Shown here one piece after another: positions 10,560 to 18,257 of a stretch of 62,976 nucleotides of DNA (the stretch's first letter is position 1; each line of letters opens with the position of its first letter). This stretch comes from JADGGV01 sp035715725 (lineage in GTDB: Bacteria; Gemmatimonadota; Gemmatimonadetes; Longimicrobiales; RSA9). Location of the stretch: positions 1 to 62,976 of the forward strand of contig DASTKT010000132.1 of assembly GCA_035715725.1 (NCBI GenBank), written 5' to 3'. The notes under the pieces are model-generated. The model was given only the letters and a program-made list of their open reading frames with translations, made no database searches and was not told the DNA's origin. The translations under genes and the position numbers were made by a program.

Positions 10560-12254
10560 ATGGGAGGCAAGAGCAGAATTCGCAGTTTCCGTGAGGGGGG
10601 AGCGCCCTGCACCACCCGCGGTGGCGGACGCCGGTGGCGCTTCGTCCTTCTGGCCCTCGCCGCCGCGCTCGGCTGCGCGGACGGCGACCGCGTGACCGCG
10701 CCGACCGGCGCGCCGCATTTCGCGATCAGCGACGGCAAGAACGGCGGCACGACCGGGTTCTACTTCCTGCCCCCGCTCGTCGCCCCGCCGAAGGCGACGG
10801 GGACGTTCGACCCCGCGCTCCAGCCCGAGATCTCCGTCTGCGCGCTCACCGGCGGCGCCTGCGGCGCGGAGGTGGCGCACTTCACGATGACCAGCACTCC
10901 GGCGGTGACGCTCGACCTCGCGGGGGAGGCCTACACGCTGCAGTGGCAGACCGCCCCTCTCGCCGCCGGCAGCCAGTACCGTGTCCAGGTCTCGGTCGGG
11001 TCGCTGCAGCTCGGCTACCTCGACCTCGCCGTGGTGAGCAAGGGCGGCGAGGTGAAGTCCGTCCCGTCGGGCTTCGTCGGCGTCGTGCAGGGGCATCCCA
11101 TCAGTCTGAAGTTCCGGATCGAGACCGGGATCGCCCCGACCCTGACGATCGCGCCGGGCTCCGCGCTGGTCGGCATCGGGGTGACGAGCGCGCTCACCGC
11201 CGCGATGACGGACCTGCACGGCAACACGATCCCGATCTCCGATCCGGTCACGTGGAGCAGCTCCTCGCCGGCCGTCACGGTGAGCGATGCCGGCGTCGTC
11301 ACGGGGGTGACGCCCGGCGAGGCGACCGTCACCGCGACGGTGTCGGGGATGAAAGCCACGGCGAAAGTGGAGGTCGTTCCCGACCTGATGGTCGTGGTCG
11401 GCCATGGGCAGCTGGTCGACAACCCGGAGTTCTGGCGCGTGAGGGCCGGTACGGCACCGGTGCTCGTCAAGACCATCGTGGCCGGCGAGGCGATCACCGG
11501 GCTGAGCTGGAGCCCGGATGGGTCGAAGCTGGCGTTCTCCACCCAGCCGGGAGGGACCCCCAATTACGCGAAGATCATGACCATGAACGCGGACGGCACC
11601 GGCCTGGTTCAGCTCACCTCGAATCCGAACCAGATCGCGTGGTGGCCGACCTGGTCGCCGGACGGCGGCCGGATCGCGTTCATCTCGCGCGGGGGCTCGT
11701 TCGACAACCCGAACCTGAACGAGCTGTGGGTGATGGATTCCGACGGCGGCAACTCGCACAGGCTCTTCACCGACTACGCCACCAGCTTCAACAATCCGGC
11801 CTGGTCGCCGGACGGCGCGCACATCGCGCAGATCACATGGCATGCCGAGCTCCAGATGCTCGACGCCGATGGCAGCAACCCGACGATGCTGTTGGACGTT
11901 CCGGAGCCCGACGGGGCGTTCTACCGGCCGTCGTGGTCGCCGGATTCGAAGACCCTCGTCGTGGAGACGTGCCCCTTCCTGGGGTGCGCGCTCTCCTTGA
12001 TCGACGTCGCCACCAAAGCGAGGACGGTGCTCCTCGCGGGTGAATGGGACGGGTCGTTCAACTCGCCGTCGACAGCGTTCTCCAACCCCGACTGGTCCCC
12101 GGACGGACGGCGGATCGCCTACATCCGCCAGGACCAGAGCCCAACGAAGACTTCCTGGTCGGTCGAGATGATCCGGCCCGATGGCTCCGACCGGGTGACG
12201 CTCTGGACGATCGACTCGGGATACCCGGGGGATCTGAAGTGGCGTCCGTGGTGA
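10560..12254 (+). CDS. BIG2/PD40 (TolB-like) surface lipoprotein, copy 1
   Basis: The 564-residue protein has a long basic N-terminus, a hydrophobic stretch and a lipobox-like LAAALGC with Cys39. Residues ~50-185 form a beta-rich domain of unknown type. Residues ~190-275 are a bacterial Ig-like (BIG2) domain (VTWSSSSPAVTVSDAGVVTGVTPGEATVTATVSG). The remainder is a TolB/PD40-type beta-propeller with repeated WSPDG blades (WSPDGSKLAFS, WSPDGGRIAFI, WSPDGAHIAQ, WSPDGRRIAY). It is probably exported and lipid-anchored; the ligand is unknown. The ATG at 10560 has AGGAG 9 bases upstream; the earlier ATG at 10497 falls inside the duplicated leader and is rejected. Confidence 0.82.
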   Translation: MGGKSRIRSFREGGAPCTTRGGGRRWRFVLLALAAALGCADGDRVTAPTGAPHFAISDGKNGGTTGFYFLPPLVAPPKATGTFDPALQPEISVCALTGGACGAEVAHFTMTSTPAVTLDLAGEAYTLQWQTAPLAAGSQYRVQVSVGSLQLGYLDLAVVSKGGEVKSVPSGFVGVVQGHPISLKFRIETGIAPTLTIAPGSALVGIGVTSALTAAMTDLHGNTIPISDPVTWSSSSPAVTVSDAGVVTGVTPGEATVTATVSGMKATAKVEVVPDLMVVVGHGQLVDNPEFWRVRAGTAPVLVKTIVAGEAITGLSWSPDGSKLAFSTQPGGTPNYAKIMTMNADGTGLVQLTSNPNQIAWWPTWSPDGGRIAFISRGGSFDNPNLNELWVMDSDGGNSHRLFTDYATSFNNPAWSPDGAHIAQITWHAELQMLDADGSNPTMLLDVPEPDGAFYRPSWSPDSKTLVVETCPFLGCALSLIDVATKARTVLLAGEWDGSFNSPSTAFSNPDWSPDGRRIAYIRQDQSPTKTSWSVEMIRPDGSDRVTLWTIDSGYPGDLKWRPW

Positions 12255-12273
12255 GCGGCTGATCCCGCGCCGC

Positions 12274-12308
12274 GGCAGGCCGGAGGCCATGACGGCCTCC
12301 GGCCTGCC
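12274..12308 (+). terminator. Terminator hairpin after PD40 gene 1
   Basis: A perfect 15-bp stem GGCAGGCCGGAGGCC / GGCCTCCGGCCTGCC has the loop ATGAC and lies 20 bp after the stop codon. No T-run follows. Confidence 0.75.
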
Positions 12309-12378
12309 GAACGCGCGGCCGCGGCAAGCCTGACGCGGGACGGTCGCCCGGGCCTCCGCGGCGTGGCCGGTTTCGGAG

Positions 12379-12393
12379 GGAAACGTCGCGTAT
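12379..12393 (+). promoter_or_regulatory. Conserved leader core of PD40 gene 2
   Basis: GGAAACGTCGCGTAT lies 61 bp before the start codon, matching the leader core of copy 1 in sequence and spacing. Confidence 0.4.
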
Positions 12394-12454
12394 CGGGTGA
12401 CGGCCGGCCGACCCTCGGCGGGCCGCGCCACCTTCGCGTCAGGAGACCGGCTCC

Positions 12455-14140
12455 ATGGCAGGCAAGACGAACTTTCGCAGGTTCCGCGACGGGAGAGCGC
12501 CCCGCACCACCCGCACCGGCGGACGCGGAGGGAGATTCGTCCTTCTGGCCCTCGCCGCCGCCTTCGCGTGCGCGGACGGCGAGCGGGTGACCGCGCCGGC
12601 CGGCGCGCCACGTTTCGCGATCAGCGACGGCAGGAGCGGCGGAACGACCGGGTTCTACTTCCTCCCGCCACTCGTCGCTCCGCCGAAGGCGACGGGGACG
12701 TTCGATCCCGCGCTCCAGCCCGAGATCTCCGTCTGCGCGCTCACCGGCTTGACCTGCGGCCCGGAGGTGGCGCACTTCACGATGACCAGCTCCCCGGCGG
12801 TGACGCTCGACCTGGCCGGGGAGGCCTACGCGCTGATCTGGCAGCCGAAGAACGGACCCCTCGTCGCCGGGAGCCGCTACCGTCTCCAGGTGTCGATCGG
12901 CGCCCTGGCGCTCGGGTACCTCGACCTGGCGGTGGTGAGCAAGGCCGGCGAGCTGAAGTCGGTGCCGCAGGGCGACATCGGCGTCGTGGCGGGGAGCCCG
13001 ATCAACGTGCGATTCCGCATCGAGACCGGGATCCTCTCGAGCCTCACGATGACGCCGGCCGCTTCGCTGCTCGGCATCGACGGGACGCAGGCGCTCACGC
13101 TCCAGGCGACGGACCTGCACGGCGCCACGGTCGCGGTCTCCGGCCCGGTCGCGTGGAGCAGCTCGTCGCCGGCCGTCACCGTCAGCAGCGCCGGCGTCGC
13201 GACGGGGGTGACGCCGGGTGAGGCGACGGTCACCGCCGAGGTGTGGGGGGTGAAAGCCACCGCGAAGGTCGAGGTCGTTCCGGACCTGATGTTCGTGCTC
13301 GGGTCCCAAGGGGCCGATCCCGAATTCCTGCTCCTCCGGCTCGGTGCGCCGCCGGCGCACGTGAAGACCGTCACGGGCGGCGTTCTCGTGGAGGGGTTCA
13401 GCTGGAGCCCGGATGGCACCCGGATCGCGTATTCGACCTTTCCAGGAGGCCTGACCCAGGCCCCCGAGATCCGGACCATGAACGCGGACGGCAGCGGGGA
13501 GGTGCAGCTCACGCCATCCGACGACGGGCGGAGCGCGCTCTTCCCGAGCTGGTCGCGGGACGGGAGCCTGATCGCGTTCTCCTCGCGCGTGGACCCGAGC
13601 AACACGCTCCAGCAGAGCGAGATCTGGGCGATGGATCCCGACGGCGGCAACCCGCACGTGCTCCGCGCCAATCCGTACGTCAGCCTGAACTTCCCGGCCT
13701 GGTCGCCGGACGGCGCGCACATCGCGCACAGCTTCATCTTCGACGTCGACGTGACCGATGCGGACGGCAGCGACATGACCACGCTGGCGACCCTCCCCCT
13801 CCCCGGGCTGCTGGAGCGGCCCTCGTGGTCGCCCGACTCCAAGACGCTCGTCGTCTCGGGGTGCCCGGACCCGGCGTGCGGGCTCTACTTCGTGGACGTC
13901 GCCGCCAGGACGCTGGCGTCCTTCCTGGCCGGCGAGAGCGACGGGGTCACGACGACGAACCTGCGAAACCCCGACTGGTCCCCGGATGGACGGCGGATCG
14001 CGTACGTGCGCTGGGTCAAGCAGGGCTCGACCAACCAGTTCTCCATCGAGATGGCCCGGCCCGACGGAACCGATCGCGTGACGCTGTGGGACGGCACGAC
14101 GACGTCGTACGTGTCGGATCTGGCGTGGCGCCCGTGGTGA
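12455..14140 (+). CDS. BIG2/PD40 (TolB-like) surface lipoprotein, copy 2
   Basis: This 561-residue paralogue of the preceding protein has the same architecture: basic N-terminus, hydrophobic segment ending in Cys39 (LAAAFAC), beta domain, BIG2 domain (VAWSSSSPAVTVSSAGVATG), then PD40 blades (WSPDGTRIAYS, WSRDGSLIAFS, WSPDGAHIAHS, WSPDGRRIAYV). The N-terminal 200 residues are much closer to copy 1 than the propeller surface loops, as expected if the propellers have diverged in ligand preference. The ribosome-binding site GTCAGGAGACCGG is the same as in copy 1. The gene has its own leader and terminator, so it is likely expressed separately. Confidence 0.82.
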   Translation: MAGKTNFRRFRDGRAPRTTRTGGRGGRFVLLALAAAFACADGERVTAPAGAPRFAISDGRSGGTTGFYFLPPLVAPPKATGTFDPALQPEISVCALTGLTCGPEVAHFTMTSSPAVTLDLAGEAYALIWQPKNGPLVAGSRYRLQVSIGALALGYLDLAVVSKAGELKSVPQGDIGVVAGSPINVRFRIETGILSSLTMTPAASLLGIDGTQALTLQATDLHGATVAVSGPVAWSSSSPAVTVSSAGVATGVTPGEATVTAEVWGVKATAKVEVVPDLMFVLGSQGADPEFLLLRLGAPPAHVKTVTGGVLVEGFSWSPDGTRIAYSTFPGGLTQAPEIRTMNADGSGEVQLTPSDDGRSALFPSWSRDGSLIAFSSRVDPSNTLQQSEIWAMDPDGGNPHVLRANPYVSLNFPAWSPDGAHIAHSFIFDVDVTDADGSDMTTLATLPLPGLLERPSWSPDSKTLVVSGCPDPACGLYFVDVAARTLASFLAGESDGVTTTNLRNPDWSPDGRRIAYVRWVKQGSTNQFSIEMARPDGTDRVTLWDGTTTSYVSDLAWRPW

Positions 14141-14159
14141 GCGGCTGATCCCGCGCCGC

Positions 14160-14195
14160 GGCAGGCCCGGGCGGCGAAACGCCCGCCGGCCTGCC
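14160..14195 (+). terminator. Terminator hairpin after PD40 gene 2
   Basis: The arms GGCAGGCC-CGGGCG and CGCCCG-CC-GGCCTGCC pair with a two-base bulge and the loop GCGAAA. It is homologous in position and lower stem to the hairpin at 12274. Confidence 0.65.
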
Positions 14196-14246
14196 GCGGC
14201 GCGCCGCGTCCCGGACCGGGCGGGCGGCGCCGGGGTAGGCTTCGGC

Positions 14247-14870
14247 ATGGGCGCGGAACGATCGCTCCTGATCCGCCGCGGACGGCGGCTGAACCTGCTG
14301 ACGCTCGGCTACAACGTGGTCGAGGCGATCGTCTCCATCGCGGCGGGGCTGGCCGCCGGGAGCGTGGCGCTCGTCGGCTTCGGCATCGACAGCGGGATCG
14401 AGGTGAGCGCGAGCGTCGCCGCGCTCTGGCGCCTCGGCGCGGACCGGGAGCCCGAGCGGCGCGAGCGCGCGGAGCGGCGGGCGCTCCGGATCATCGGCGT
14501 GCTCTTCCTGCTGCTGGCCGCGTACGTGACGTGGGAGAGCGTCGCGGCGCTCCTCGGCCGCGAGGCGCCCGAACGGAGCCCGGTCGGCGTCGCGATCCTC
14601 GCTCTCTCCGTCGTCGTCATGCCCGTCCTGGCCCGGGCGAAGCGGCGCGTCGCGCTCGCGATGGGGAGCGGCGCGCTCGTCGCCGAGGCGAAGCAGACCT
14701 CGCTCTGCGCGTGGCTCTCCGCGATCGCGCTCGCGGGCGTGGGGCTGAACGCGCTGCTCGGGTGGTGGTGGGCGGACCCGGTCGCGGCGCTCGCCATGGT
14801 CCCCATCATCGCCCGGGAGGGCGCGGAGGCGCTGCGCGGCGAGGAGTGCGAGGACGGCTGCGCCCGGTAG
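14247..14870 (+). CDS. CDF-type cation transporter, compact form
   Basis: This 207-residue protein consists of membrane helices and lacks the usual cytoplasmic C-terminal domain of cation diffusion facilitators. The second helix carries GFGIDSGIEVSASV, where the Asp and Glu take the place of the canonical metal-site Asp pair. The later helix carries AEAKQTSLCAWLS. Both motifs are typical of the short cation-transporter subgroup of this family. The C-terminus EECEDGC could add a metal ligand. It probably exports a divalent metal from the cytoplasm; which metal is unknown. A His-rich protein is encoded 230 bp downstream, which supports a metal role. Confidence 0.78.
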   Translation: MGAERSLLIRRGRRLNLLTLGYNVVEAIVSIAAGLAAGSVALVGFGIDSGIEVSASVAALWRLGADREPERRERAERRALRIIGVLFLLLAAYVTWESVAALLGREAPERSPVGVAILALSVVVMPVLARAKRRVALAMGSGALVAEAKQTSLCAWLSAIALAGVGLNALLGWWWADPVAALAMVPIIAREGAEALRGEECEDGCAR

Positions 14871-15100
14871 CCGGGCCCCGACCCTCCGACGGCCATTGCA
14901 GGATCGCCCCCCCGGACGGGACTGCTCGCGCCGCCGGCACGGTTCTGCGCTCCCGTTCGCGGCCAATCGCTGCGTCGAGCGGTGTGGAAGTTGCGCCGAG
15001 GCTCGCGCGCCGCGTCCAGAGCTCCGCCCGAGGCGCGGCCTTCTGCCCCCACCACGTCCCCGCACCAGGGGACGACCCACCCGCGAAGGGAGGCTCCGCC

Positions 15101-15481
15101 ATGCCTGCCCACCAAACCGAGAGCCACGATGGGCACACCCACCGGCACGGACCCGGGTGCGGACACACCGCGGTCCGCCACGAAGATCACGTCGACTACC
15201 TGCAGGAAGGGCATCTGCACCATCAGAGAGGGGATGGAGTGGAGGAGCACCGGATCGAGGTGAGCGACCGGAACCCCGCTGGGTGCGCCCCGGACCGCGG
15301 TTGCGCCCACCACCATGGTCGCCGTCGGCAAGGCGAAGGCGAGGCGCAGGAACGCGAGCACCGGCACGAGATGGTCCCGCACGGCGACCACATGGACCAC
15401 GTGCACGAGGGAAGACTCCACCACCAGCACGGCGACCACTGCGACGATCACGGCCCGCTGGAGCTCGTGGAGCGAGAATAG
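15101..15481 (+). CDS. Histidine-rich metal-binding protein
   Basis: About 26 of the 126 residues are histidine. Two copies of one motif are visible: HEDHVDYLQEGHLHHQRGD (residues ~27-45) and HGDHMDHVHEGRLHHQHGD (~97-115). Cys-containing stretches GPGCGH and GCAHHH lie elsewhere. There is no signal peptide, so it is probably cytoplasmic and buffers or delivers a metal such as zinc or nickel. Its place after the CDF-type transporter fits metal homeostasis. The start at 15101 has GGGAGG 7 bases upstream. A longer frame reaching back into the transporter gene is rejected. A perfect terminator hairpin follows. Confidence 0.75.
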   Translation: MPAHQTESHDGHTHRHGPGCGHTAVRHEDHVDYLQEGHLHHQRGDGVEEHRIEVSDRNPAGCAPDRGCAHHHGRRRQGEGEAQEREHRHEMVPHGDHMDHVHEGRLHHQHGDHCDDHGPLELVERE

Positions 15482-15488
15482 AACCCCG

Positions 15489-15533
15489 GCGCTCCCCGGG
15501 CGAACGCCGTCGGCTGAGCGGCCCGGGGAGCGC
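15489..15533 (+). terminator. Terminator hairpin after the His-rich gene
   Basis: A perfect 13-bp stem GCGCTCCCCGGGC / GCCCGGGGAGCGC encloses a 19-base loop, starting 7 bp after the stop codon. Confidence 0.65.
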
Positions 15534-15577
15534 GACGAGGCTCGGCCGAGCCGGCCGGGACCGAATCCTGCGCTGTT

Positions 15578-15605
15578 CGGCCGCCGGACGCCGGCGCGGC
15601 GGCCG
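15578..15605 (-). terminator. Terminator hairpin of the SnoaL-like lipoprotein gene
   Basis: The stem CGGCCGCCG / CGGCGGCCG with a 10-base loop lies 4 bp past the minus-strand stop codon. Confidence 0.55.
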
Positions 15606-15608
15606 GGC

Positions 15609-16148
15609 TTACTCGCTGCGGGAGAGGTGCTCCTGCACGATCTTCCAGCGGCCGCCGAGCCGCCGGAAGACCGCGGTCCAGGCGCCGCGGATCACGTGCG
15701 GCTGGCCGTTCGGAGCGATGTGCGGGATCGACCAGGTCCCCGTGAGCGCGGCGGCGTCGGGCCCCAGCCGATCGACGTAGACGGCGTCCCACTGCCAGCG
15801 GGCATCTCGCATGTTCTTTCCGACGTACTCCCAGAACGAGCGGATGCCGCTGCGCACGGAGTCGGCCGAGAGGATGAGCTGGCCGCCGCTCGCCGAGATG
15901 ACGCGGCCGGTGTCCGGGTAGAGCGAGCTCATCCGTTCCACCATACCGGGGCGGCTGAAGTCGTAGGCGGTCTGGATGAGCCGCCTCAGCGTATCGGCGA
16001 GGGCGGGATCGGGTCCCGGCGCGGGCCCGGGCGCGCCGCCGCACGCGGCCAGGAGCGCGGCCGCGGTCAGGACGAGCCACGACCGGAGAACTTTCCGGCC
16101 CGGCCGGCGGTACCACGGTTCTCGCCTCAAGGAAAGGGAGGGCCCCAT
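15609..16148 (-). CDS. SnoaL/NTF2-like lipoprotein
   Basis: Starting at the ATG at 16148 the product is 179 residues, with the lipobox LLAAC (Cys36) after VLRSWLVLTAAA, so it is exported and lipid-modified. The mature part is an NTF2-like fold typical of SnoaL/DUF4440 proteins: an opening helix DTLRRLIQTAYDFSRPGMVERM, then strands ending in GAWTAVFRRLGGRWKIVQEHLS. The ligand or reaction is unknown. The ATG overlaps, on the opposite strand, the start codon of the next gene (16147). A TTG at 16130 is an alternative that removes the overlap, but neither has a clear ribosome-binding site. Confidence 0.68.
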   Translation of the reverse strand: MGPSLSLRREPWYRRPGRKVLRSWLVLTAAALLAACGGAPGPAPGPDPALADTLRRLIQTAYDFSRPGMVERMSSLYPDTGRVISASGGQLILSADSVRSGIRSFWEYVGKNMRDARWQWDAVYVDRLGPDAAALTGTWSIPHIAPNGQPHVIRGAWTAVFRRLGGRWKIVQEHLSRSE

Positions 16149-16806
16149 GCGCACTCCATCTGCGGTCGTCGCCATCTCGGTGATCGGTCTGGTGGCCGCC
16201 TGCTCCCGCCCGAAGCCCGCCGCGAACGCCGGGTTCGACGCCGACCTCGATCTCGCGCTGCGCGACCTCGACAAGCCGGCCGCCGTCGCCTCGCCGCTCG
16301 AGCTGGCGGGCGAGGTGAAGGCGCAGCCGCGCGCCGCGTCGCATAGCGGCACCGCCACGCCGGTGCGGCACCACAAGAAGCCGACGATGCGGAAGCCGGC
16401 GCCGAAGGCCCGGGTCGTGGAGCCCGAGCCTCAGCCGAAGCTCGCCGGCTTGCCGGCGCCGGCTTCGGCCCCGCCGGCGGCCGAGCCCGCCCCCGCGCCG
16501 GAACCGGAGCCCGAGCCGGCCGATCCGGCGCCGCAGGACGAGCCCCGGCACGGCGGTGGCTGGGGCGGCTGGTCCGGACCGACCGACGTCGGCACGCGCA
16601 TGCCCGGGATGCCGGGCGGCGTGGGGATCGGCCTGCCGGGCGGCGGCGTGATCATCCTCCGCGGCGGCCACTCGGGCATCGATCCCTGCGACGAGCACGA
16701 CCGGCGCGGACGCGGCGGGATCGGCGGGGTGATGATCCCGGGCATGCCTGGCGGCCGGATCGGCGGCGGCTTCCCCCGCGGCGGCATCTTCCGCTTCCGG
16801 CGCTGA
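16147..16806 (+). CDS. Pro/Gly-rich lipoprotein with GMPGG repeats
   Basis: I do not recognise the family. The 219-residue product starts with a lipoprotein signal (SVIGLVAACS, Cys19). Residues ~50-135 are Pro/Ala/Glu-rich (PAPEPEPEPADPAP), a likely extended linker. The C-terminal third is Gly-rich with two related stretches, RMPGMPGGVGIGLPGGGVIILRGG and GGVMIPGMPGGRIGGGFPRGGIF. Such a tail could be a disordered surface or envelope-spanning segment. GGGAGG lies 6 bases before the ATG. The gene diverges from the SnoaL-like gene with overlapping start codons. Confidence 0.65.
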   Translation: MRTPSAVVAISVIGLVAACSRPKPAANAGFDADLDLALRDLDKPAAVASPLELAGEVKAQPRAASHSGTATPVRHHKKPTMRKPAPKARVVEPEPQPKLAGLPAPASAPPAAEPAPAPEPEPEPADPAPQDEPRHGGGWGGWSGPTDVGTRMPGMPGGVGIGLPGGGVIILRGGHSGIDPCDEHDRRGRGGIGGVMIPGMPGGRIGGGFPRGGIFRFRR

Positions 16807-17386
16807 CGCCGGCCGGAGCAGATCGCGCCGCGGTCGGACGCCGCATCGATGGAGGTGCAGGCCTCCTCGAGGCACGGCCGGCCGCGTGAGCCGTCCGCAA
16901 TATACACGGGCCGGCCCGAGGACGTGCCGGCGCCGCGACCGCTCGCCGGAGCCATTCGCGACCCGTCGCTGCCGCCGGCTCGGACGGCGCCGGCGTGACG
17001 CGATAGGCGCTCGAGCGACGACGGACCCCACCCCCTGGGACGAGACGTGCGGAGGGGAGTCGGCCGCGCCGACTCCCCTCCGCAATCTTCCCGCCCGCTA
17101 CTCTTCCAGATGTCCGGGTTGTTCACGCGCTCGATGTCCGGGATCGGCATCCGGCGCGGAGCGCCCTGGACCCCGCCGCCGACGAACCCCGCGCCCGGCG
17201 CCGCAGCCGCCCGCGTGGGGCATCGGCTCTCCGGGTGCCGGGAAACCGGGCGCCGGCGCGGGACTCTTCTTCCTCCGCCGCTCCGACATTACGCTTGGAC
17301 CTTGCCGGACCCGGCCCACGCGTTCCCGAGGCGGCGGTCGGGAAGGTCCCGGCCGGCTCACCCCCGCACGCCCACAGGAGAGCGCC
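16807..17386. other. Long intergenic region (580 bp)
   Basis: No reading frame here is convincing on either strand. The one clear structure is the perfect 16-bp hairpin at 17049-17083. A short minus-strand frame ending PDIERVNNPDIWKSSGRE is noted but has no start signal or coding partner. Confidence 0.5.
17049..17083. terminator. Orphan perfect 16-bp hairpin
   Basis: GCGGAGGGGAGTCGGC pairs without mismatch with GCCGACTCCCCTCCGC across the loop CGC, followed by AATCTTCCC. It looks like an intrinsic terminator but lies 243 bp after the nearest plus-strand stop codon and 304 bp before the next gene. Confidence 0.6.
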
Positions 17387-18196
17387 ATGCCCTCGCTCAT
17401 GCTGCTGCAGGCTCTGCGGCACGCCCGCGCCTCGACGCCGGTGAAGGTCGTCTGGCTGGTCTACCAGATCAACGAGGACGACGACTCGATCGGCACTCTC
17501 ACGAGCAACGCCACCTCGTTCGGCGAGCTCTACGAGGGGCTGAAAGCGATCCAGGCGGGCACGTTCGAGACATTCCGGGCGAGGAAGCTCGCGGCGGTGG
17601 ATTCGGAATTCGACCGGCGGAGGCAGATGATCGAGGACGAGGCCCTCACGAAGGTCCTCACCCTGATGGAGGAGGGGCAGGCCCTCCGGAGGGAGCTCGA
17701 CCGGGTCGACGCTCAGAAGGCAGCGAAGCTCAGGAAGCTCGAGACCGAAAAGAAGACGACGGTCATCGATACGAGGAAGGCGCTGAAGCCGGAAGAGACG
17801 AAGGGAGTCGCCGTCGCCAAGGGGGCGGCGGCCGCCGTCATGAACGCCGCGTATGGTGCAGAGCACCCGGAGGACGACCGGCACGCCGAGGAGAACTTCA
17901 TCGCTCGCTGGTCGTCGATCTTGCGGAGCTACTCCAAGGGGCCGATCCGGACGGTCGACCTGTACCTGAACTTCAGCCCCTGCACCGCGGGGAGCAAGGC
18001 GCGGACGATCGACCAGACGGAGTACAGCAAGGGCTGCCTCCACAAGCTCGAGCAGCTCGCCAGCGGGTTCAAGGACATCCAGTGGCGAGTCTTCTACGAC
18101 GCGCTCTACCCGGATCCGAGCACCGAGGTGAGCCGGTTGGCGTGCGTCGCCGTGAACCAGAAAGGGCTGAACCTCAAGCTCTACCGTCGGGCCTGA
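17387..18196 (+). CDS. Deaminase-superfamily-like protein with N-terminal helical domain
   Basis: The 269-residue product has two parts. Residues ~45-130 are helical and highly charged, with coiled-coil character (RRQMIEDEALTKVLTLMEEGQALRRELD). The C-terminal part has the pattern of zinc-dependent nucleotide/nucleic-acid deaminases: H166-A-E168, a hydrophobic strand VDLYLNFSPC (Cys199), then Cys217 in KGCLHKLEQLA, and a following strand WRVFYDALY. The two cysteines are 17 residues apart instead of the usual two. There is no signal peptide, toxin-delivery domain or immunity gene beside it. Base composition looks less GC-rich than its neighbours, with many AAG codons. The start at 17387 has AGGAG 6 bases upstream. 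Function and substrate are inferred from the motif only. Confidence 0.6.
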   Translation: MPSLMLLQALRHARASTPVKVVWLVYQINEDDDSIGTLTSNATSFGELYEGLKAIQAGTFETFRARKLAAVDSEFDRRRQMIEDEALTKVLTLMEEGQALRRELDRVDAQKAAKLRKLETEKKTTVIDTRKALKPEETKGVAVAKGAAAAVMNAAYGAEHPEDDRHAEENFIARWSSILRSYSKGPIRTVDLYLNFSPCTAGSKARTIDQTEYSKGCLHKLEQLASGFKDIQWRVFYDALYPDPSTEVSRLACVAVNQKGLNLKLYRRA

Positions 18197-18257
18197 CCGG
18201 CGCGCCGCGATCGAGGAGCAGCGCGGCCATGGCGTGGGGGATCCGGGTTCCCGCGGC

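Larger units (their letters stand above)
10463..12254 (+). repeat. Tandem duplication, copy 1 (leader + PD40 lipoprotein gene)
   Basis: From GCGGCGTGGCCGGTT through the coding region to TGGTGAGCGGCTGATCCCG, this unit is repeated at an offset of exactly 1895 bp at the start codons. The copies share leader, ribosome-binding site, most of the protein and a terminator hairpin, with many substitutions between them. Confidence 0.8.
12358..14153 (+). repeat. Tandem duplication, copy 2 (leader + PD40 lipoprotein gene)
   Basis: This is the second copy of the unit that begins at 10463. Leader, start context, protein and post-stop sequence TGGTGAGCGGCTGATCCCG correspond. The terminator hairpin is also kept, but its upper stem has diverged. 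Confidence 0.8.

Noticed and set aside
17098..17400. Small minus-strand frames containing PIPDIERVNNPDIWKSSGRE
   Set aside because: The peptide looks protein-like for about 20 residues, but there is no ribosome-binding site or stable frame, and it runs into the perfect hairpin.
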